From Falciphora oryzae (taxonomy: Eukaryota > Ascomycota > Sordariomycetes > Magnaporthales > Magnaporthaceae): a stretch of 64,000 nt of DNA. The stretch lies in contig JNVV01000017.1 in NCBI GenBank assembly GCA_000733355.1, positions 437,520 through 501,519 on the forward strand. Direction: 5' to 3'. The notes under the pieces were generated by a model. The model had not been told where the DNA came from, made no database searches, and was given only the letters and a program-made list of their open reading frames with translations. Made by a program: the position numbers and the translations under genes. This document shows positions 52,690 to 62,365 of the stretch, in pieces (position 1 is the stretch's first letter; every line of letters begins with the position of its first letter).

Positions 52690-53096
52690 CAACCGGACCA
52701 ACAGTAGGCTCGTTGGTCCCCCGCACCCACAACTGGGCCCAGGGGGGTTCCGAGGTCCCCTCCGCCCAAACCCGGCCTTGCCCCTTTCCCGGCACACTCG
52801 CCGGCCGATAGCATTACTACCACCCGCAGCGCTCACAACGCCCCGGAGTATATATACGCCCTACTGCCGATTTCCCGCTCACCAACAAGGAGCGCCGGAA
52901 TGCGGCCCGACCTCCGTGTGCCTTCGGGTTTAATTTGTTAGCCGCCTCGATAGCAGCACTGTAGCCTGGTGTAGATAAGCTTAGGTAGCGCTAGCACGTC
53001 GTATGCCCCTTGGGAGGCAGGGACTGGTAGATCCCGACTTTACCGACGTTGAATATACTCCTCCTCCTCCTCCTCCTCCTCCTCCTCCTCCTCCTC
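52690..53096 (+). repeat. Dispersed retroposon-like repeat, copy D, with (CTC)n tail
   Basis: Complement of copies A, B and E, and longer at its upstream end (shares CAGTAGGCTCGTTGGTCC with copy C). It ends GTTGAATATACTCCTCCTCC, and the CTC run continues at least 40 bp into the sequence gap. This shows the family's 3' end and its pyrimidine tail most clearly. Confidence 0.85.
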
Positions 53097-53586
53097 NNNN
53101 NNNNNNNNNNNNNNNNNNNNNNNNNNNNNNNNNNNNNNNNNNNNNNNNNNNNNNNNNNNNNNNNNNNNNNNNNNNNNNNNNNNNNNNNNNNNNNNNNNNN
53201 NNNNNNNNNNNNNNNNNNNNNNNNNNNNNNNNNNNNNNNNNNNNNNNNNNNNNNNNNNNNNNNNNNNNNNNNNNNNNNNNNNNNNNNNNNNNNNNNNNNN
53301 NNNNNNNNNNNNNNNNNNNNNNNNNNNNNNNNNNNNNNNNNNNNNNNNNNNNNNNNNNNNNNNNNNNNNNNNNNNNNNNNNNNNNNNNNNNNNNNNNNNN
53401 NNNNNNNNNNNNNNNNNNNNNNNNNNNNNNNNNNNNNNNNNNNNNNNNNNNNNNNNNNNNNNNNNNNNNNNNNNNNNNNNNNNNNNNNNNNNNNNNNNNN
53501 NNNNNNNNNNNNNNNNNNNNNNNNNNNNNNNNNNNNNNNNNNNNNNNNNNNNNNNNNNNNNNNNNNNNNNNNNNNNNNNNNNNNNN
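53097..53586. other. Assembly gap of 490 undetermined bases
   Basis: A run of N that begins inside the (CTC)n tail of repeat copy D. The true length and content are unknown; the microsatellite probably caused the break. Confidence 1.
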
Positions 53587-54329
53587 TCTCTCGCCGGTCC
53601 ATGCCACAATGGGCGCGATGGATAGCTCCCGGTCGACGTCGCCTCCCGTTGTCGAGTCAGCCAGCCATATACAGTCTGGCGATGGGTGCTTTGATAGATT
53701 CGGGGCGGGCGCGGGGTTCCGTTGGGGCGCCAGCATGTTGTCACGATGGATTGGGCCCACTAGACAATATGTGTCCTGACCCAGGCCGGCGCAATTGCGG
53801 CCGTCTTTTGTGCGGCCGCCAATGCCGCCAAACATTACAGATCTTGCGCGTGTGTCCCGTTGCTGGGATTGGACGGGCATTGCTAACCTGAGTACTTGTT
53901 TATCCCGCGTTTGCTCGTCCTATACTCGTCGGAATTCAGAGCAAACGAAAAAGCCGTCAGCAAACTTTGGTCGCGGCGGTTGCTAGAGGACGGGCACCGC
54001 TGCGGAGAGCAAACAAAGTTCAATTATGTCGGGGCTAAAAGGATGTGGCGGGCGCTTGGCTTGACCGGCGTTGTTTGGAAACTGTAACGGTCCAAGGGGC
54101 AAATCGCGGGGAAGCTTGATGCTGGTGCGCGTCCTGGACGGGGGCGGACCTTTGAAAGGAACGCCGCCTACTGGGCCTGTCCGACACGCCGTGACGCGTG
54201 CCATATATCGTTTTCAGACCGTGGCCGCCATTCGACACATTGGAAGCTCGCGCGCTGGCTGCGCTACAGCGATCCCAGCGGGGTCCCCCGTGAAATATTT
54301 TCGAGACCCTGACTGCGCTTTGAAATGGG
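53587..54329. other. No supported gene
   Basis: Short overlapping frames only. Sequence from about 54100 to 54329 on the minus strand is presumably the decayed 3' part of the BIM1-like relic, but it could not be read as protein. Confidence 0.4.
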
Positions 54330-54671
54330 GCCGAAGCAGGGTCCTTGTCGTGGCCCTGGGACCAGCCCGGCTGCAGCGCGACGGCGCCGCCTTTGACGGA
54401 CCAGAACGTCCTGTTCTTAGTGAGCTTGATGCCGCTAGCTAGGAGAAAAAAAAAAGGGCGGAAAGCCAGCAAGCGGTCCTCAAGATGCAGCCGGTGCGGA
54501 GGCCTGTGCAAGGCCCTTGGCTGTGCAACTCACATGGGTACATCCATTGCATGCCGTAGGGGACGTGTCGTTGGTGATGAGGTTGTCGCCACGCCATCCG
54601 GGGTAGGTGATGACGGTGTGCGCCGTGTTCAGCGCCGCGCTGGCGAGGAAGAAGAGTGTTGAGGACGGCAT
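54330..54671 (-). pseudogene. BIM1/X325 LPMO-like surface protein, N-terminal relic
   Basis: From ATG at 54671 the frame reads a signal peptide (MPSSTLFFLASAALNTA) directly followed by HTVITYPGWRGDNLITN, so the mature protein would start with His, the copper-binding N-terminus of LPMO-like folds. One base is missing near 54555: the next frame continues PYGMQWMYPC, the hallmark of the BIM1-like/X325 family. After a possible intron with donor GTGAGT, NRTFWSVKGGAVALQPGWSQ GHDK (two halves) matches the family's second block. The remaining two-thirds, with the later His and the GPI tail, is unrecognisable. Family members bind copper at the cell surface; this copy is dead. Confidence 0.75.
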
Positions 54672-56366
54672 GGAATTGTTTGGCTTGCCGAGTAGGTAGC
54701 TTTGTTGCTTGTTCAAGTATCCGCCTCTTTTCTATCAACCAATGAATGGCCTTGTTCTTCTGTCGCCGGTGTCAAGACTGCGAGGAGTCGGGCGACAAAC
54801 CAAGGCAGGCAACGCCTCTACCAGCAGCGAGCGCGCTGCAGATCCGCGGTAGTATTATTGGGGCACCATTCTAGCTGCTGCTGTCAAACACGTGTCCGTG
54901 CTGGAGTAATATCTGTTTGGGGGCAGGAGCAGATGCCGGGGGTATGGGGCGCAAAGGCCATAAGCAACGCATGCTATGGGTTGTTCGACAACTCCGTGAT
55001 TGACTCGAACGTCTGCTAATCTCGGACCCGATCCCCGCATGGGGCATGGTCCTGGGCCGCTTCCCTGGGACATCCAAGCAAGTCGCTGAGACTGAGCTTG
55101 CGGCCGATGGCCTGCATCGCTGGGCCCATGGACTCCTGTCGCGCCGATGGCGCCGACCGTTGTGCCGTGCTGGGGGCCGATAGCGACCTCGCCGGCGGCG
55201 CGCACCTTGTTCCAGCGCTCCCGGATGATGTCGGCGTTGCGCTGGCGCGTGTCATCCTGATCCGCGTGGATCCACAGCCCGAGCACCTTCTCAGCCGGCT
55301 CCTCGCTCGGGCCGGCCACTCGAGCCTGAGCATGAGCAGGTCGGCTGAGATCTCGTAGTGTATCTGTGGTGATCACTAGCAGTGACAGTGTATCACCGGT
55401 GGCATAAAAGGCATGTCTATTGGACTGGAAGAAGTCATGCTACTCTGTGGGCCCGCGGCCAGACCTAGGGCTGAGCCTGTGGCCCGTGTCTGTGGTGCCT
55501 AGGCACCTCCCACATAGTGTCACCCCACGCACGAAAGCAGTATGCACCATGCCGGAGTTGCGCCTCGCACGTACACACACTCGCACATCCATCGGTGAAA
55601 GTCGCGCTCGCTCACGCAAGCGCTGGGTAACAATGAGAGACGTTGTGTGAAAGAGCGGTCGAGTGATCCCTGCCACTGCATGCATGCAAGCACGAACGAG
55701 ACTCGGTAGACGCGCTCTCCCCCCTCCCAAGCAGTAATACCTAACCTGCTGCAGCTAGGCGAGAAATGCAACCGCAGGGACTAGTTCTACATTTGAGGTA
55801 CATTGACGCTACACGGAATTTCGGGTGCGTGCCATGGATGGTACGTGGCCATGCGGGCCCTTTCGATCTTCCCACTCCATTTTACACGCATCCCTCTGCT
55901 TCTTCAATTATTATTATGAAATACTTTCCCCCTGCCCTATTTCTCGACCACCCGAAAACTTGGGACGAGTATGTCTGGGTAACAACGACGTTCCTCACCA
56001 AAACAGCTTTTGGAGCTGGAGCTCTAACTTACCAAACGGCATTTTGCTTCCATCACATATATGGAGCTCCGTGATCTTATTCGCCGGCCTTCGCCTAGCG
56101 CCCTCTTCTCGGCGCTTTCCCCCCACTCACAAGATGGCGTGGCTGAAACTAGAAAGGGCCTCCAGAGAGGACAACCTCGCACGTGAGGCCGCCCTGCTTG
56201 TATGTCGCGAGGAAAATAAGTATAGCGCGAAGCGGTGAGGTTGGGCATTAGAGCCCAACCTCGGGGGCCTTCCAGTTCTAAAATCCCGACATTCTCCTCT
56301 CTGTGCACGCAGGGCACCATCACCATCGATAACCCATGAAAGCCCATATCGAGAAAGCTTTTCAAA
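54672..56366. other. Long stretch without a supportable gene
   Basis: Minus-strand frames between 55376 and 54855 contain protein-like stretches (MGPAMQAIGRKLSLSDLLG, ADIIRERWNKVRAAGEVA) in different phases and may be an eroded gene, not identified. The remainder shows no domain. The last 100 bases precede the membrane-protein gene. Confidence 0.4.
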
Positions 56367-58078
56367 ATGATCAATTTCACCCCAAACTGCACTTTGCCGA
56401 CGGCCGCCCTGGGCTTCGTCCACGCGCCGCCCACCGGGGCACTATGGAAATCGTGTGGTCGTGCCTGACCATCATCGTGCTCTGCACCTGGTCGATCCTG
56501 CACCTCAAGGTGCCACCGCAACATAATCCCCAGAACTGGCGGCAGCGGATAAGGTGGAGACTCGCTCTGGTTCGGAGGAAGCTGAAATGGATGGCCCTTA
56601 CTATCCTGGCCCCCGAAGTGCTTATGGGCTTCGTCTGCAACAACTTTTGGTCCGCACGCGAAAACACTAAAGAGTTGCAAAGGTACGCTACTGTGGACGG
56701 CGTGCCGTGGTCGTTGGCGCACTCTTTTTTCGCCAATCAAGGCGGCTTCATCATCCATTTTCCGCCCGAGTTAAAGCAGCATGTCGACACGGGAGCATCA
56801 GATTCCAGAATCTTGCACCCAGAGACGTCCAATGAACGATCGCGAAGCGGTGAGGAGCCTCGAACCGACGCCACAGCAGACCTCGGAAGCCCCGGGACGG
56901 AGACTGCCAATGAGCCATTACGAAACGAGGATATCCATCCCCTTGATACGCCGGCGGATTTCGGGACAATCTCGAGCAGTGCACGATCACAAGCCGTCGG
57001 CGCTGCCATCGAGCTAGGGAGAGTTGGTGTATTTCAAGAACGAAAACCGCCGCCGCCCGACGAGCTGCCCTGGCCTAGCCCAACCCTCTTCCACCGTAAC
57101 AGGCGCGAGCGTTACCTCGGCCGCAGAAAGGAGGCTATACGCAAGTACGGGGCCCTACAAGGGGTCCAGATTGCCACTTTCTGCAGTTACGGCGATGAGC
57201 TTTCTACCAAGCCAAAATTTTACGGAAGCAACGCGGACTCGGATGTTATACTGGACCACCTACACGACGCATGGGTTCTTGACTCCCAACGGCTTGTCTT
57301 GGCTAGGGAGTGGGGCATCATCGAAACCCTTCCAGGGCTTGAGGAGGCCGAGATAGAGGACCGCAACAAAGGCGACGTCATCGTGAAACTCCTTGCCGTG
57401 CTCCAGGTGGGCTGGATGGTGACGCAGCTGGTGGCTCGCGCTGTGTACAGGCTGCCCTCAACAACCCTCGAGGTCATGACCGTCGCTTTCGCCGCCTGCT
57501 CACTACTAATGTATCTGGTTCAATGGTCGAACCTCAAGGATGTCGCCGTGCCGCTGCGTCTGAAAGCGAGCCGCATCCCGACAAAACTTGAGTTCGAGAG
57601 GTTCTGCTGGACCTACGCCAGTTCCATTGGACCGGGAACTCCCAACGGCCCGGCCTTCAGAAACGATACGGTCCACTGTTGCAATAGCGGATTCACGGAA
57701 GGAAAATCTAGTTACTGGTTTTGGACCATCTCCGGCGCCGGCGGGCTTCTCTTCGGTGCCATCCACCTAATCGCCTGGAGCTTCACCTTCCCGACGCCTG
57801 TAGAGCAGGTTCTTTGGCGGGCCTCGGCCCTGACGCTGCTCATCGTGCCTCTGGTCTACCCCTTTGGCGGTCTGGCGAACATGTTCCTTGACGAGAACCG
57901 GGAGGGCTTTTGGGTAAATACTTTCCAATTTGCTGCTTTTGGGGCATTTGTTTTAACGGTTCCGTGCTACGTCGTGGCGCGCGGGTTTTTGCTCGTCGAG
58001 AGCTTCAGGTCGCTCTACTTCTTGCCGCCAGGCGCCTATCAAGCGACCTGGACCAAGAACGCACCTCACTTAGGATAA
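56367..58078 (+). pseudogene. Large conserved fungal membrane protein, 1-bp deletion near N-terminus
   Basis: The natural start appears to be ATG at 56367, reading MINFTPNCTLPTAALGFVHA PPT. The frame then shifts by one base at about 56434, where CCCACCGGGGC would need one more C to continue as RGTMEIVWSCLTIIVLCTWS. The downstream frame is open to 58078 and typical of a Pezizomycotina family with an N-terminal TM (MEIVWSCLTIIVLCTW), the motif LHLKVPPQ, KWMALTILAPEVLMGF, a variable acidic middle, and five C-terminal hydrophobic segments (LLAVLQVGWMVTQLVARA to FAAFGAFVLTVPCYVVARGF). A protein of about 545 residues could still start at the internal ATG 56444. Function unknown. A sequencing error is possible. 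Confidence 0.7.
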
Positions 58079-58665
58079 ATTCCCTGGGTATCTGCGGTGG
58101 TTGGGTTGGCGCTGTTGTCTTTGATATCCGTGTTTCCCCCGCTTCTTCTAATTATTCATTTTTTTTTAACAAATCCGCCTGTGTCTGTCCTCCTCTCCAT
58201 CATTCTTTGGGGAGCCGGAGTTATCTTCAGCCGGGCAACTATGGTATAGTGGTTTGCTCAGCCTAATCGCAATGGCTACCCGAATAACGGCGTTGACTGC
58301 TTTATTACGTACGCTTTCCAAAAGCTAGCCGACCGTTGTGCCGTCGTTTCCGGTACATATTATCGAGCCACTGCCGGCGCTTTCCGGTCGGCTCCTCTAC
58401 CGGTCCCGGAAATCCCGGGTCGAAAGGTTGCATCAAACCCCCGCTTGCTGAGTGGCCAACATGCAAAGCGCTTTGGGCATTCCGACTTTCCTTTACGTAA
58501 CACGTACCTGCACACGCACCTAAACACATGCCTCCACACATCCACGGGCCAATATGGATCGATTGTCGCAACTGCGTCCAGAACCGCCCGTTATTATAAT
58601 GGAAAGTACTTTGTTACCTCCTTTGGGTCATCGGGTAACAGGTTGCGTAGCCCCCTGTGTCACAA
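58079..58665. other. No supported gene
   Basis: Downstream flank of the membrane-protein gene up to the GAGGAG tract of repeat copy E. Only short, unrecognised frames. Confidence 0.45.
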
Positions 58666-58990
58666 GAGAGAGGAGGAGGAGGAGGAGGAGTATATTTAAC
58701 GTCGGTATAGTCAGGATTTACCAGTCCCTGCCTCCCAAGGGGCATACGACGTGCTAGCGCTACCTAAGCTTAACACTAGGCTACATGTTGCTATTAAGGC
58801 GGCTAACAAATTAAACCCGAAGGCACACGGAGGTCGGGCCGCATTCCGGCGCTCCTTATTCGTAAGCGGGCGATCAGCAGTAGGGCGTATAAACACCGGG
58901 GCGTTGTAAAGCGCTGCGGGTGGTAGTGGTGCGTTCGGCCGGCGAGTATGCCGGAAAAGGGGTAAGGCCGGGTTTGAGCGGGGGGGTCCT
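58666..58990 (-). repeat. Dispersed retroposon-like repeat, copy E
   Basis: On the plus strand a GAGGAGGAGGAGGAG tract precedes TATATTTAACGTCGGTA and the body shared with copies A, B and D. The opposite end stops in the GGGTTTGAGCGGG region, earlier than in copies A and D. Read on the minus strand it ends ATATAC plus (CTC)n. Confidence 0.85.
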
Positions 58991-59216
58991 ACTATCGGTG
59001 TCGGGACTGCGGGAGAGTGATGGTTTAAGCATTCGCACTGGAAAACGGTAGAACCTTTCACGGTGAGAAGTTAATTGCCTGTCCTGGCGGAGTGGCCAAA
59101 AGCTTTGTTGCTCCCTTTGTCCTGGTCACCTGCCTTCTCCAGACCAACTAACGCACACACATCGCGGTTTTCGGTGAAAACGCGGCTAAATTTCGTGTCA
59201 CTTTCTAAATCAACTA
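58991..59216. other. 3' flank of the NCS1 gene
   Basis: Short spacer without recognisable features. Confidence 0.4.
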
Positions 59217-61457
59217 CTACGGTACCGCGATGGCCGTTTTCAAATCAGAGCTTGTATCCGCATCATCTTGTGTTGTTGCGGTGCCCTCAAACCCGGTGAC
59301 GACAGCGGGGATCAACGTTTCCTTGTGTGGGAAAAGCAGGTTCGCACCGTAGTACAGGAACACGGACAGGAAGAAGCCGTACAGCCAGCTGAACGAGAAG
59401 AGGTTGGCCAGCCCCTGCACGATCGGCACGGCATCCGGACGGACCTTGTTCGCAAGCCCCGGCATCAGGGGGACGATGACGGGGAACGTCGCGAGCACGG
59501 CGCGCCAGTTGGTCCCGTGCCGCCCGTAGCGGTAGATGCCGCGGGGGTCGTAGAGCGCCGGCACGTCGTACCGTCGGCGCCTGACGAGCCAGTAGTCGGC
59601 GAAAAGGATGCCGGCCATCGGGGCCATGAAGATGGCGTATGCGGACCTGGTGTTTTTGCGAGTCAAACGGTTAGCGTTGTTTTGTTTACCCCCAATTTTC
59701 GGGATCTGCCACCAGCGGCCCCATCCTGGGTTTTTGTCTCCCGAGAAAGATATCGACTTGCATGAATGTCAGAAACGAACGGCCCGACGCGACGATGATC
59801 CAGGGGCAGAGCGCCCAGCCGCCGACGACGGACACCAGCAGCGTCCCGCGTCGAATGTTGAACCACCGCGGCAGGAGAGTCGTGATGTCGTTGGCGAACG
59901 ACACGGCGTTGGCGCTGATGTTGACGCTGACCTGCGCGAGCAACCAGATTAGCGCGCAGAAGAAGGCCGCGGCCCGCCCGCCCGGCGTGTCCTGCCACGT
60001 CGCGATGATCTCGAGCGGCGTCCAGTAGGGGACGCCCCAGATCTGCTGCGCCGCCGACGCCGAGATGATGCCCAGGAGCGCGACGATGGTCTTGAAAAGG
60101 GGGATCACGGGCAGCTGCCACAGCTGCGCGCGGGGGTCGCGGCTGAAGCGCGAAAAGTCCGAGATGTTGACGGCCAGGGTGCTGTAGCCGCCGGTGACGC
60201 TAGTCTGTTGGAGACAGAGTCAGCTGCATAAGATGAGCGACGAAGCTGGGGGGGCAGGGCGGCTGTGGGAGCAGCGACAGCAGCAGCCATAGACGACAAA
60301 AGACAAAAGACGCACCAGGTTCGAGATCCAGAGCCAGATACGCTCCGTCCCGTGCACCTGGCTCGGCCGGGTGAAGAAGCCGCCTTGGCCACCGGCTTTG
60401 AACCCGATCCAGATAACCTTGTGGAAAGAAACAAGACGTTAGCCCCGCAACCAAAGGAAAAAGAAGGCAAGGAGACTGCCCGAAGAGACCGCCCAACACC
60501 GCCCCCAAGAACCCACCATGCCTATAGCCACGGGCGGGCAGAGCGCCGTCTTGACCCAGAACATGTACTGCAGCTTGTGCGTCGGAATCAGAAGCAAGGG
60601 GAACTGCACGAGCCAATAGAGAAAGTACGAAATCATCCCGGCCGTCGTAAGGCCGGCCGATTCGGGCAGATAATTGGGCAAGTTTCGAAAGCTGGGCCAG
60701 ATGGACGTTATGACCTGGAAAACGTCGCAAGAGCGTGGTGTCAACGTGTGAGACTGGGCAGCTGGTTATAGCAACAGGCGAGCGTGGGGACTCGCCAATG
60801 TCTCGGGACAGGAGAGCTCACAGCAGTGACGCATGTTGCGCCGTTGGCGGTCTGCACGCCGAACCAGAAGCACGCCAGGACGGCGCGGCTGATGACGGCG
60901 AAGTAGCTAAACAAATATCCGAAGCTCGCGCGCGAGGCCACGGGGAAGGGGATGTGCAGGTCCGCGCCAATGGCGCCGTTCAGGACGGTGGGGATGGCGT
61001 TGCACAAGCCCGCGAACAGCACGATCAAGACGGCATCGGTGGCCGTGAGTCCTGGGAAGCGAGTCGCCCATCGTCATGTTAGCACGGGCGTCCAATTCGT
61101 TCCTGGTGACCGCTACTGTATTATTTTTTGGTTCAACCATAATGAGCAGGGTTTTTTTTCGCCTATTCCTCCCGCATTCCAGGCGGTCCTACCGGTAGTG
61201 ATGATGGCCGAGCCTGAGCTCCACGTCGCGATGGTGACCAGGTCGGAGAACCAGTACGTGATGAACGCGCCTTTCCCCCACGTGCGCTTTTCCGGGGGCA
61301 CGGGCTCCATGTCGGCGTTGGTCCAGACGTCGGCCGGCGCGATGCTGCTATCCTGCTTGGGCAGCGCCCAGCTGCTAGGCTCGGTGAGCCGCAGCTTCGC
61401 CCTTTGCCTGGCCCCATGGGCGCACTCGCGCAGGTTGATCCGATCCAGCATTGCCAT
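59217..61457 (-). CDS. NCS1 nucleobase/allantoin-type permease (579 aa)
   Basis: Six exons, read right to left: 61457-61193, 61051-60822, 60714-60517, 60417-60316, 60204-59690, 59646-59217. Phases agree and sum to 580 codons. Family landmarks in order: SSWALPKQDSSIAP and KGAFITYWFSDLVTIATWSS (TM1, substrate-binding region), LCNAIPTVLNGAIGADLHIP, FPVASRASFGYLFSYFAVIS, WFGVQTANGATCVTA, WVKTALCPPVAIG, GFFTRPSQVHGTE, SVTGGYSTLAVNISDFSRFS, VSVNISANAVSFANDITTLL and FMAPMAGILFADYWLVRRRR. This is the Fur-type NCS1 group, plasma-membrane proton symporters for uracil, allantoin, uridine and related compounds; the exact substrate is not assignable. The last intron is only 43 nt, and the exon before it carries a 24-residue stretch not usual in the family, so that junction is the least certain. 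Confidence 0.88.
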
Positions 61458-62365
61458 CGAATATTACCTAGGCAAGCTTGAGACTTCCAGGGAGGGCTCT
61501 TGCATGATGGGGCGGGCGTCTAAAGGGACTGGAGAGGATGGGTGATATAAATAGGGGGACCGTGGGGTGTCCTGGGGATCCATTAGGGTTGCTTGTCTTC
61601 TTAGTACCCGCAACAATCCCCTTTGGCACTGCTGTGTGATACCCTGTAACATATTTGTGGTTTCTGGCCTTGCCGAGTCCCCGAGCTGCTATCCACTCTT
61701 GTCGATTGCTTGTCCAGCCGGTGCCCTGGTTCCGTGTCTTGACAGGCCCGAGTTTTGTCTTCCACCGTGGTATGTAGGCCAATTTTTACTGCTATGATAA
61801 GACCCGCCAGGGTCATCGGGGACAAGCGAACTCCAGTCCGGGAGGGGACCAACGCTGACAGGACAGCCTGAACAGGGAACTTTGGAGTGCATTTACACCC
61901 CCTCCTGCTATGTTTATCCGTGTTATCGCAGCCGCCACAATTCCCCGCATTCACCAGGGAGACTGTGGGACTGGAGATGCAGAGTACTAAAGCGTTACTA
62001 CCGCGAGGTTATCTGCGGGGCTGCATCATGGCGGACCCGCCAATCAACAGAGCGTTCTTATCAGGCCCGACGTCCCCCGAGAAGCAGCGACTGCTTGCTC
62101 ACTATCCCGAGCCTTATTCCTGGTCGTAGATAGGGAAGAGGGGAACCCCGAGATACGGCTACACAGGTTTCCCACCATGTAAGCCGGGTCAGGACCGTGA
62201 AGAGAGGGTTCGTCGGACTGAAGAAAAGAGGGGCGTGGAGCATCTACTTTCGGATAACCCTCCCCTCTTCGACCGAGCTTTCATCTTCACGCCCGAGGGA
62301 CTAACCTGTCACACTGGTGACCCCATGCCGTACCTCGGAGTTTCCGTCGTAGCTTGCCGTCAGCC
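61458..62365. promoter_or_regulatory. Shared upstream region of the divergent NCS1 and Zn2Cys6 genes
   Basis: 908 bp between two start codons pointing away from each other, without a supportable gene. It must contain both promoters. No specific binding site was identified with confidence. Confidence 0.5.

Noticed and set aside
53003..53891. Several 200-300 codon frames on both strands across the N run
   Set aside because: They consist of undetermined residues plus a translated CTC microsatellite; there is no evidence of coding.
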